Below the pieces are notes generated by a model. It saw only the letters and a list, made by a program, of their open reading frames with translations. It was not told the origin of the DNA and made no database searches. A DNA stretch of 64,000 nt from Natronoglomus mannanivorans (GTDB lineage: Archaea > Halobacteriota > Halobacteria > Halobacteriales > Natrialbaceae), in contig JAOPKB010000011.1 of assembly GCA_025517485.1 (NCBI GenBank), positions 1-64,000 of the forward strand, in the 5' to 3' direction. Position numbers and translations under genes: made by a program. Shown in pieces: positions 19,381-27,211 of this stretch; within the stretch, counting starts at the first letter, position 1; every line of letters starts with the position of its first letter.

Positions 19381-21000
19381 TCACCGCAACTCGGCCAGCT
19401 TCGCGCCGATCACGTACCGGTACTGATCCACGAGCCCGTCCACGACGAGTCGGTCCCGCGGGTTGACCCCGAACGCCACCAGAAGCGCCAGAAACACCGC
19501 CAGCCCGGCCAGCGTGCCGACGCCGACCGCGAGCGCGCCCTCCAAAGCCATCCGAGCGAGCCACATGACGCCGATCATACCGAGACCCGCACCGATCGGC
19601 TTGAGGAACGACAAGTGGAACGGCCATAGCCCTTCGAACCGACGTAACAGGAGCAGTTGCAGGCAGTTCTGGACGGCGATCGCCACGCTCGTTCCCAGCG
19701 CCGCGCCGATCAGGCCGAACTCGAGGACGAACAGATACGTCAACACGAGGTTCGTGACCGCCAGCAGCCACTCGAGTACCATCTTCGGATAGTGGTTGTT
19801 CGTCATCGAGAGGAGGATTCCGGTGGCGCCGACGGCGTTGCCGACGAACCGTCCGACGAGGAACACGAGGAGAACCTCGTAGCCGCGGCTGAACGTCGGA
19901 CCGAAGACGGCCAACAGGTCCTGTCCGAAGACGGCCAGCACGGCGACGAGCGGGATCGTCGTGGTGACGATGAGCCGGGTGACCGTCCTGTAGACGTCGT
20001 TGAGCGTCCCGATCCGGCCGCTCGAGTAGAGATCCGACGCGACCGGGGGCATCAGCTGGTTGAACGCGAACAGCGGGATCGCCGCGATCCCGACGAGCAC
20101 GAGCACGACGTTGTAGATCCCGGCAGCCGTCGCGCTCAGGAAGATTCCGATGAGGAGCACGTCGACTCGAGTTCGCAACAGGGCGCCGATACCGCTCAGC
20201 GCGCTCGGGATCGCGTGATCGTAGAAGTGACGCGCTTCCGACCGAAAGCCCCGAAGCGACGGCCGGATTCCGGTGACGCGGACCGTCGCTGGGTAGGCGG
20301 CGATCGCCAGTACGCCGAACGCGACGACGAGCACGCCGACGACGCCGACGACGGAGTAACCCAGTGCGATCGCCACGACGGCCGAAAGCAACCGGATTCC
20401 CGGTCGGAGAATTCGGTTGAGGAGCACTTCGCCGTTGGCCGACAGCGCCGCCTTGAGCGCGGTGGCGTGGAGCTGAATGAAGGCGATCAGGATCAACAGA
20501 ACGGCGAACAGCCGGAGCGCCCGTGGAAACGTCGGGTGGGAGATCGTGGCGTCGTCGATCCAGTCGGCCGAGAGCCAGAGCGAGACGGCCATCACGGTCA
20601 CCGTCAGGGCGGTCGTCGCGTACGACAGTCCGAGGACACGACGTTGCCTGTCCGGGTCGTCGGCGAACGCCGGAATGTCCCGCTGGAGGGTCATGTTCGC
20701 GCCCATATTCGCGAACCGAAGCAGCATCGTCACGAGTTGCCATCCGAAGGCGTAGACGCCGTACAGCTCGGGGCCGAGCCCGCGCGTGAGGACGAGTTCG
20801 ATCCAGACGGACAGCCCGCGCTCGAACGAAATGCCGCCGCTCGTGACGACGGCGCCGTGGGCGATCGAGAGCAAGGCGTCGCGTTCGTCGTCCGACACCG
20901 CGTCCACAGAAACCGATCCGTCGGTCGACGTCGCGTCGTCTGCGCTCTCCTCGTCGAGCACTCCGTCGTCAGTATCGATCGTCTCTGAATCAGCCGTCAC
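19381..21000 (-). CDS. Wzx/RfbX-like polysaccharide flippase
   Basis: A 539-residue protein. An acidic 50-residue N-terminus is followed by 12-14 membrane helices of the MVF/oligosaccharide flippase superfamily (LVTMLLRFANMGANMTLQRD, then MPPVASDLYSSGRIGTLNDV and TGILLSMTNNHYPKMVLEWL). Such proteins flip lipid-linked glycans across the membrane for N-glycosylation of S-layer or archaellin proteins or for exopolysaccharide. No glycosyltransferases are adjacent, so its glycan is unknown. The start is GTG at 21000. It is oriented the same way as gndA, 91 bp upstream. Confidence 0.88.
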   Translation of the reverse strand: MTADSETIDTDDGVLDEESADDATSTDGSVSVDAVSDDERDALLSIAHGAVVTSGGISFERGLSVWIELVLTRGLGPELYGVYAFGWQLVTMLLRFANMGANMTLQRDIPAFADDPDRQRRVLGLSYATTALTVTVMAVSLWLSADWIDDATISHPTFPRALRLFAVLLILIAFIQLHATALKAALSANGEVLLNRILRPGIRLLSAVVAIALGYSVVGVVGVLVVAFGVLAIAAYPATVRVTGIRPSLRGFRSEARHFYDHAIPSALSGIGALLRTRVDVLLIGIFLSATAAGIYNVVLVLVGIAAIPLFAFNQLMPPVASDLYSSGRIGTLNDVYRTVTRLIVTTTIPLVAVLAVFGQDLLAVFGPTFSRGYEVLLVFLVGRFVGNAVGATGILLSMTNNHYPKMVLEWLLAVTNLVLTYLFVLEFGLIGAALGTSVAIAVQNCLQLLLLRRFEGLWPFHLSFLKPIGAGLGMIGVMWLARMALEGALAVGVGTLAGLAVFLALLVAFGVNPRDRLVVDGLVDQYRYVIGAKLAELR

Positions 21001-21091
21001 GGTACCGGGTCCTGACCGGTGGTTCTCCCACTGAGAAATAAACTCGGGGATCTGCGACGCGGTCGAAAACCGAACACTGCTCGAGTCGTCG

Positions 21092-22024
21092 TTACTCCCG
21101 CCGCGGGACCTCGTGGCGTCCGAACCCGTACCGGAGCCGGTTGGCGAGTCGCCGCGAGAAGCGCCCGTCGTCGGCTCGCGAGCCGAACCGCTCGGAGAGC
21201 GCCGTGTAGATCAGCGGCACCGGCACTTCCTGCTCGAGGCCCTCCTGGACGGTCCAGGTCCCCGTCGAGCCACCCTCGACGCGGTCCGCGACGTCGCCGA
21301 GGTCGGAGCCCTCCTCGCGGAAGGCCTCCTCGCAGAGCTCGAGCAGCCACGAGCGGATGACCGCGCCGTTGTTCCAGACGCCGGCGACCGACTCGAGGTC
21401 CAGGTCGTACCGGCCCTCGTGGAGCAACTCGAAGCCCTCGCCGTAGGCCTGCATCAGCGCGTACTCGACGCCGTTGTGGACCATCTTCACGTAGTGACCC
21501 GAGCCCTCGGGACCCATGTGAGCGTGGCCGTCCGGCCCGGTCGCGACGGCGTCGAACACCGGCGTCAGGTCCTCGTAGGCCCACTCGGGGCCACCGATCA
21601 TCAGCGAAAAGCCGGCCGCCGCACTGGCCGGGCCGCCGGAGGTGCCACAGTCGAGGTAGGCCGCCGGACACGATTCGGCCCGCCGAATGGAGTCCTTGAA
21701 GAAGGAGTTGCCGCCGTCGACGACGACGTCGTCCTCCTCGAGGTGGGACTCGAGGTCGTCCAGCGCGGCGTCCACGGCGGGGCCGGCGGGGACCATGAGC
21801 CAGATGCGTTTTCGTCCGTCCTCGTCTTCACCCTCTCTCTCACCCTCGCTCTCGAGTCGCTCGACGAGGTCGACGACCGACTCCGCCGGTTCGGCGCCGG
21901 CGTCCGCGGCCGTCGCCACCGCCTCCTCGTCGAGGTCGAAGGCGACGACGTCGTGGCCGGCCTCGAGCGATCGCCCGGCGACAATCTGTCCCATCCGTCC
22001 GAGTCCGATTACGCCCAGTTGCAT
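21092..22024 (-). CDS. gndA: 6-phosphogluconate dehydrogenase (decarboxylating)
   Basis: A 310-residue, short-form enzyme that makes ribulose 5-phosphate and CO2 from 6-phosphogluconate. The Rossmann motif GVIGLGRMG is at residues 4-12, followed by VVVDGGNSFFKDS, LDCGTSGGP, and the catalytic segment GSGHYVKMVHNGVEYALMQ with Lys and Asn/His. The single-repeat size is that of the archaeal/NAD-type enzyme. A small acidic insert (EGEREGEDEDG) lies at about 63-73. The start is the ATG at 22024, directly at the Rossmann strand. It supplies the oxidative pentose pathway, the route to pentoses in haloarchaea. Confidence 0.93.
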   Translation of the reverse strand: MQLGVIGLGRMGQIVAGRSLEAGHDVVAFDLDEEAVATAADAGAEPAESVVDLVERLESEGEREGEDEDGRKRIWLMVPAGPAVDAALDDLESHLEEDDVVVDGGNSFFKDSIRRAESCPAAYLDCGTSGGPASAAAGFSLMIGGPEWAYEDLTPVFDAVATGPDGHAHMGPEGSGHYVKMVHNGVEYALMQAYGEGFELLHEGRYDLDLESVAGVWNNGAVIRSWLLELCEEAFREEGSDLGDVADRVEGGSTGTWTVQEGLEQEVPVPLIYTALSERFGSRADDGRFSRRLANRLRYGFGRHEVPRRE

Positions 22025-22103
22025 GGCTGGGAGTGTGCCTGCCGGTGTGGTAGTGGTTCCGATTCCGCTCTCGACTGCTTCACCCCCCACCGACGCCGAC
22101 GGC

Positions 22104-25100
22104 TCAGGACGACGCTTCGAGACGCGCTCGCTCGAGGGTGACGGCGACGCGGCTGCCACCGAGTTCGGATCGGTGGAAGGCGACCTCGCCGCCGTAGGAG
22201 TCGACGATCCAGCGAACGAGCCAGAGGCCGAGTCCGCTGCCGTGTGAGAGCTGCGTGATGTCGCGGTCGCCGGTGATGATCTCGCGTTCGTGGCGCGGGA
22301 TGCCGGGACCGTCGTCTTCGACCGAGAGGGTAACCGTGTCCACGTCGGCTCGAGCCCGGATACGAACGCGAGGTTCCTCGTGAGGGGTGTGCTCGACGGC
22401 GTTGTCGACGAGGCTCGCGAGCACCGCCGAGAGCTGGTCGTCGGCTCGGACGGCCACGTCGTCGGGGACGTCGAGGTCGATCGACGCGTCTGCCCACCCG
22501 TCGCCACTGCGTTCGAGAACGTCCGTGGCTACCGCCGCGACCGAGACCGGTCGCCCGTCGACCCGTCCTCGACGGAGGACGTGTTCGATGCGTTTGGCGT
22601 CCTCGCTCAGATCCGCGAGGTCGGCGGCGGTCTCGTAGAGCGTCGTCGCGGCCTGGACCAGTTCGTCGTCGACCTCGTTCGCGAGCCGGTCTGCGTAGCC
22701 GAGAACGACCGTGAGATCGTTTCGGAGGTTGTGTCTGAGTACCCGATTGAGAACCTGCAAGTACCGTTCGCGCTCCTTCCGCTCGGTGATATCGCGAACG
22801 GCCCCGACGGTTCCCCGAAACGTCCCGTCGGACGGCAACAGCGAGATCTCGATTTCGGCGGGAAACTCGTCGCCGTCTGCGGTGTGAAACGTCGTTTCGA
22901 ACGTCGTACTCTCCCGTCTCGGGTCGGCCAGAAGCTGTCGGATCGTCTCGGTCCCCCGGTCGATATCTTCGTCTTCGAGGACGATCGAGACGTGCTCGCC
23001 GAGTAACGTCTCCCGGTCGTAGCCGAGTCTCGCCGCGAACGGTTCGGTGACGATAGTGAACGTCGCCTCGTCGTCGACGGCGTACACCATTCCCTCGACG
23101 GTCTCGAGGACCTGTTCGTGACGCACGAGCGCTGCCTGTCGCGTGGCGCTCTCGAGGGCTGCGCCGGCACTGGTCGTCAACAGCTGGGCGAGCTGGACGT
23201 CGGCGTGGTCGAACGCACCATCGGTCGGAGAGCCCACCGCCAGCACGCCGGCGTCGGCCAGCGGGATGCACATCGCTCCGCGGAGTTTGCCGTAGTCGTG
23301 GGGTGAGGCGGTCCTGATATCGTCGATCACGACGGCCTCACCACGAGTGAACGCCTCGACTGTCGGACTCGTTCCCGGCTCGACGGCCACGTGGTCCCTG
23401 TCGGTAACGTCTTCGAAGACCGAATCGGTCGCCGCCTCGAGAACGAGGCAGTCGGTCTCGGCATCGTAGAGTCGAACGCCGACGTATTCGTAGCCGAAGA
23501 CCTCCGATGCGGCGTCGACGACGACGTTCGCGACGTCCTCGGGACCCTCACAGGCGAACAGCGCTTGCGTGGTTTCGAGCAATCGTCTGACGGTCTGCTC
23601 TCGCTCTCGGCGCTCGGTGATATCGCGCCCGATCCAGACGAACTCGTCCTCGTCACGGTCGGCTGCGGTAAGGACGGTGGCGTGTGCCTCGACTGGGACG
23701 GTCCCGTCTTCGGTCGGCAGATCGGTCTCGATCGTCGCGTGGGTTCTCTCGCCAGCAGCCATCTTCCTCGCGACGGTGGTCCACTCGTCCCACGTTTCGT
23801 CGTCGACGAGCGACGAGGCGTGCGTCCCGATCAGATCGTCGCACTCGATGCCGAGGATGTCGGTGCAGGCCTCGTTGACGTGGGCGACTCGCTGGTCGGC
23901 GTCGACGATCACGACCCCGTCACCGATCGTCTCGATGATCCGTTCGTAGCGCTTCAGCTCCCGTTCGCGGACTTTGCGTTCGGTGATGTCCTCGGCGATA
24001 CCGACGACGCGGAAGACCGCTCCATCCTCGTCGTGGATCGGAGTGGCTCGGTCCCGCACCCAGCGAACCGTGCCGTCGGGTCGGACGACGCGAAACTCCT
24101 CGTCGTACTCGCCGCGAGCCCGCCGGGGAATCGTCTCGAGGACTTGCTGACGGTCGTCGGGATGGATTCCCTCGAGAAACGACATCGGATCGTCGTACAC
24201 CGACTGCCGGCTTCGGCCCCAGAGATCCTCGTAGGCGGGATTGACGTAGTGAATCTCGTCGATTTCGACCGAACTCATCCAGACCACTTCCTCTAGGTTC
24301 TCGGTGAACTGGCGGAACTTCGCCTCGCTCTCGCGCAGTTCCCGTTCCATCTCCTTGCGTTCGGTCACGTCCGAGACGGAGACCGAGAGACCGCTCTCGG
24401 AGGGGTAGGCGACCACTTCGAACCAGCCCTCGAGTGGCGGGAAGTACTCCTCGAAGGTCACGCTCTCCTGTTCGTCCATCGCGCGGCGGTACTGCTCCTC
24501 GAACGTCGTCCCGACTAACTTGGGAAACACGTCCCAGAGACGCTTCTCGAGGAGGTCGGCGGGGTCGGTCCTGATCAGTGCCCCAACCTGCTCGTTGACG
24601 AACGTGAACCGCCACTCCTCGTCGAGGGCGAAAAAGGCGTCGTCGATGCGTTCGACCGCTCGCTCGAGCGATTCGTGCGTTTGTTCGATCTCCCGTCGGC
24701 GTCGCTCGTGCTCGAGTTCGTGGCCGATCCAGTCTGCGAGCAGTTCGACGACGGTTCGCTCCCACTCGGTGAACGACTCGGAGCGATCTCGGCGTGAGAA
24801 AAAGCAGAGCGTTCCCCAGAGATTGGAGTCAGTATCGGTATCGGTGTCGGTGTCGGTGCCGGTACCGTCACCCACCCGAACGGGTGCCCCCAGAAAACAC
24901 GAAATCCCGAGTTGCTCGAAGGCATCGTGCTCGACGAGTCCCGGTCGCTGCTCGGTCACCGATCGAAAACCGAGCGACTCCCCCGAGTGAACGATACGGT
25001 CACAGTAGCTCTCCGAGAGCGCCAGCGTATCGCCGGCCTCGATGGCATCGTCTTCTCCAGAGACGACGACGAACTCGTACTGATCGCCGTCGATCCGGGA

Positions 25101-25724
25101 GAGCGCCGCGTACTCGACGTCCAGCGACGAGCGTCCGGCCACGAGCAATCGATCGAGCCGATCCGCAAACGACGTCCCGGGCTCCGAGATGATGTCCTGC
25201 AGTCGACCGAGGACCTCGGTTCGACGCTCGAGTTCCCGTGTTCGACCCCGTTCGCACTCCGCTGGCTCCGGCTCCGGCTCCGGCTCTGGCTCTGGCTCTG
25301 GCCCTCCCCGCGTTCGCTCGTCGCTCGAGTCCAGATCCGGGTCCGGGTCCGGGTCCGGGCCCGAACGCATCACGCTCCGGTCGGCGACGAGCGCCCCAAC
25401 GCGGTCGACCAGCGATGGCTCGTCGGGGACATTTCGAACGACGTATTCGGTTGCACCGGCCCGCGTTCCGGCAGCGGCGACACATCCGTTGGGGTCGGCG
25501 GTCGTAAGCACGACGGGAACCGACCGATCGACCGCACGAACGGCGTCGATGATCGCGAGTCCTCGATCCTCCCTCGAGCCGTCGACGACGACGCAATCGG
25601 TCCCCGCCTCGACGAGCGCTGCTGCGTCGGACGCGGTCGTCACACGGTCCGTGTCGAACGACTCGAAGAGGGGGTCGGTATCCTCGAGGCCGCTAGCGAC
25701 GACGTGAACTCGTGTCGACCTCAC
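22104..25724 (-). CDS. Hybrid PAS/GAF sensor histidine kinase, 1206 residues
   Basis: Domain order: a receiver-like N-terminus (1-115, Asp in CVVVDGS); a GPDPDPDPDL/EPEPEPEP linker; GAF (about 180-340, interrupted by a TDTDTDTD tract); three PAS/PAC modules (about 350-720, each closed by DxTERK/RE); a second GAF (about 730-870); a fourth PAS (about 880-995). Then comes the haloarchaeal H-box RVLRHNLRNDLTVV with the phospho-accepting His. The ATPase domain has LVDNAVEHT (N-box), DDGPGIP and GSGLGLWLVRWIVDSYGG. There are no membrane helices, so it senses cytosolic signals, possibly redox or ligand through PAS/GAF. The start is GTG at 25724. No cognate regulator gene is adjacent. Confidence 0.92.
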   Translation of the reverse strand: MRSTRVHVVASGLEDTDPLFESFDTDRVTTASDAAALVEAGTDCVVVDGSREDRGLAIIDAVRAVDRSVPVVLTTADPNGCVAAAGTRAGATEYVVRNVPDEPSLVDRVGALVADRSVMRSGPDPDPDPDLDSSDERTRGGPEPEPEPEPEPEPAECERGRTRELERRTEVLGRLQDIISEPGTSFADRLDRLLVAGRSSLDVEYAALSRIDGDQYEFVVVSGEDDAIEAGDTLALSESYCDRIVHSGESLGFRSVTEQRPGLVEHDAFEQLGISCFLGAPVRVGDGTGTDTDTDTDTDSNLWGTLCFFSRRDRSESFTEWERTVVELLADWIGHELEHERRRREIEQTHESLERAVERIDDAFFALDEEWRFTFVNEQVGALIRTDPADLLEKRLWDVFPKLVGTTFEEQYRRAMDEQESVTFEEYFPPLEGWFEVVAYPSESGLSVSVSDVTERKEMERELRESEAKFRQFTENLEEVVWMSSVEIDEIHYVNPAYEDLWGRSRQSVYDDPMSFLEGIHPDDRQQVLETIPRRARGEYDEEFRVVRPDGTVRWVRDRATPIHDEDGAVFRVVGIAEDITERKVRERELKRYERIIETIGDGVVIVDADQRVAHVNEACTDILGIECDDLIGTHASSLVDDETWDEWTTVARKMAAGERTHATIETDLPTEDGTVPVEAHATVLTAADRDEDEFVWIGRDITERREREQTVRRLLETTQALFACEGPEDVANVVVDAASEVFGYEYVGVRLYDAETDCLVLEAATDSVFEDVTDRDHVAVEPGTSPTVEAFTRGEAVVIDDIRTASPHDYGKLRGAMCIPLADAGVLAVGSPTDGAFDHADVQLAQLLTTSAGAALESATRQAALVRHEQVLETVEGMVYAVDDEATFTIVTEPFAARLGYDRETLLGEHVSIVLEDEDIDRGTETIRQLLADPRRESTTFETTFHTADGDEFPAEIEISLLPSDGTFRGTVGAVRDITERKERERYLQVLNRVLRHNLRNDLTVVLGYADRLANEVDDELVQAATTLYETAADLADLSEDAKRIEHVLRRGRVDGRPVSVAAVATDVLERSGDGWADASIDLDVPDDVAVRADDQLSAVLASLVDNAVEHTPHEEPRVRIRARADVDTVTLSVEDDGPGIPRHEREIITGDRDITQLSHGSGLGLWLVRWIVDSYGGEVAFHRSELGGSRVAVTLERARLEASS

Positions 25725-25816
25725 TGTACACCCTACTGACCAAAGAGAGAATCAATGTTGTGGCTCTGATGGCCGGACCGATCGGATCGTTGGTCCGTAC
25801 CGAATGTCGAACACCG

Positions 25817-26254
25817 TCAGTGAAGCGGCTCTTCGACGTGGGCCCAGCCGATAGCGTCGATGACGACGACGGTCTCGCCGTAACGGACGTAGACGCCGTT
25901 GTACTCGCCGTCGTCGGCGTCGTGGTACGGCAGCGATCGACGGAGTGCGTCGACGACCTCCCAGGCGCCGCTGGTCTCGAGGGTGACGTGTTCCCACTCC
26001 TCGCGCGCGTCGTTGCTGACGGCCCGCTTGATGGCCCGTCGAGTACCGGGCAGTTCCCGAAGGCGTCGACTGGAAACGTCGACGACCGTCGCCTCGTCCG
26101 GGACTTCCGTTTCGTTGACAATTCGTGCACCGACATCCGCTTTCGACCGCGCGTGGCTGGTCCGTGATTTGCCGTTACGGAGGACGTAACCGGCGATAGC
26201 TGCCGTTCCGACTGCGAGCATTGACATTGCCACGTCTTTGCCCCTGAGCATCAT
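25817..26254 (-). CDS. Conserved-looking protein with one N-terminal helix
   Basis: A protein of up to 145 residues. The hydrophobic N-terminus (AMSMLAVGTAAIAGYVL) could anchor it; the rest is soluble (SRRLRELPGTRRAIKRAV, YHDADDGEYNGVYVRYG, VVVIDAIGWAHVEEPLH). No family recognised. Two ATGs (26254, 26251) and a third (26227) are possible. A TATA-like element at 26274-26282 (minus strand ACTTAATCG) is about 25 bp above 26254 and supports the longest form. Confidence 0.6.
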   Translation of the reverse strand: MMLRGKDVAMSMLAVGTAAIAGYVLRNGKSRTSHARSKADVGARIVNETEVPDEATVVDVSSRRLRELPGTRRAIKRAVSNDAREEWEHVTLETSGAWEVVDALRRSLPYHDADDGEYNGVYVRYGETVVVIDAIGWAHVEEPLH

Positions 26255-26273
26255 GGGTTCACGTTACAGTAAT

Positions 26274-26282
26274 CGATTAAGT
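26274..26282 (-). promoter_or_regulatory. TATA-like element for the 145-residue gene
   Basis: Minus-strand ACTTAATCG lies in an AT-rich stretch about 25 bp before the ATG at 26254, consistent with a leaderless transcript. Confidence 0.45.
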
Positions 26283-26339
26283 ATCTTTCGTAACAATATC
26301 TATCGTTGACATATATCGAGTCGATCCGCGACGACACAC

Positions 26340-26804
26340 TCAGAACAGCCGACCCACGTTCGTCGTGATCAACCCGGCGACGACGAGGAGCGCGATCGCG
26401 ACGACCGTCGCCGCCTGAAAGACCGGCAGCGCCCGATGGGCGGGCTCGCGAAGTTTCTTCCCGTTCAACCCGGATTCGAAGCGCTTGGCACCGATCTCGA
26501 CCAGTGCGGTCAGTGCCAGCCAGAGGACGACCATCGCGATGACCAGTTGGCCGTTTACCGTCGAGACGAGACTCTCGCTCGTGTAGCTTGTCGCCGCCAT
26601 GTGACTCCCCGTGAGCAGGAGAACGACGGCACTCACCCGCGAAATCGTCGTGAGTTTCCCTGACAGCGACTCGAGGGGCCTGGTCGTGTTGAACGCACCA
26701 TCTCTGGCCAGCGGAAGGATCACGAGCGCGACGTAGAAGACGCTCCCGGCCCAGATCGACGCGAAGACGAGGTGTGCGGTTCGGGCGACGACTGTATCGA
26801 CCAT
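26340..26804 (-). CDS. CopD-like membrane protein
   Basis: A 154-residue protein with four membrane helices. MVDTVVARTAHLVFASIWAG and FYVALVILPLARDG, then RVSAVVLLLTGSHMA, match the CopD/PcoD-like domain, in which His residues near helix starts (here TAHLVF and GSHMAA) may bind copper or heme. The family is linked to copper uptake/resistance; no copA or copper chaperone is nearby. It is divergent from the large permease at 27152, sharing a 347-bp interval. Confidence 0.72.
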   Translation of the reverse strand: MVDTVVARTAHLVFASIWAGSVFYVALVILPLARDGAFNTTRPLESLSGKLTTISRVSAVVLLLTGSHMAATSYTSESLVSTVNGQLVIAMVVLWLALTALVEIGAKRFESGLNGKKLREPAHRALPVFQAATVVAIALLVVAGLITTNVGRLF

Positions 26805-26971
26805 GTGGGATGGCTCGTAGACCCCCAGTATCAGCGTTGCGACTCGTGGTCGAAATCCACTCTTCCCACGTTCGTCGGCGCTCGCGTCCGTTTGTGACGT
26901 CTCTTCTCGCTCCTCGTCGGTTCCTATCGAGGTTCGGACCGCTTCTCACCGGATGCACCGAACCGACAGGT

Positions 26972-26980
26972 CGTTTATCC
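26972..26980 (+). promoter_or_regulatory. TATA box for the leader ORF and permease transcript
   Basis: CGTTTATCC is centred about 24-26 bp before the GTG codons at 26998 and 27000. A leaderless mRNA would therefore open at a short upstream ORF rather than at the permease start 150 bp further on. Confidence 0.45.
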
Positions 26981-26999
26981 TCCCCTGTGAAGAGTCGGT

Positions 27000-27155
27000 G
27001 TGCTTCGTCTCCGTGTCCCGTCGGCGCTCGAGGCCGCTCCGTGGCTGTCGTCACGATCGCGGTTCACGTCCACGTTTGCACTCGCGTTTCCGGTCACAGT
27101 CGGGTTCGTAACGACGACGACACCTCCCTCGACGAAAGCGGGTCGACGACAATGA
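27000..27155 (+). CDS. 51-codon leader ORF overlapping the permease start (ATGA)
   Basis: It starts GTG at 27000, one TATA spacing below CGTTTATCC, and stops TGA at 27153-27155, overlapping the permease ATG (27152) as ATGA. The product begins MLRLRVPSALEAAPW, continues FTSTFALAFPVTVGFVTT, and is mildly hydrophobic. Third codon positions are mostly G or C. No homologue is known to me. It may be a translated leader that couples permease translation to the leaderless start, or a chance open frame. Confidence 0.35.
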   Translation: MLRLRVPSALEAAPWLSSRSRFTSTFALAFPVTVGFVTTTTPPSTKAGRRQ

Positions 27156-27211
27156 TCGAATCCGAAGGCGACAACGGGTCGACGGCGATGATCGAATCCG
27201 AAGGCGACAGC
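27140..27211 (+). repeat. 36-bp tandem duplication holding two alternative ATGs
   Basis: Units 27140-27175 and 27176-27211 differ at three positions. Each contains ATGATCGAATCCGAAGG, so the permease has two possible starts (27152 and 27188) in the same frame; the protein repeat is MIESEGD(N/S)G. Confidence 0.85.
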
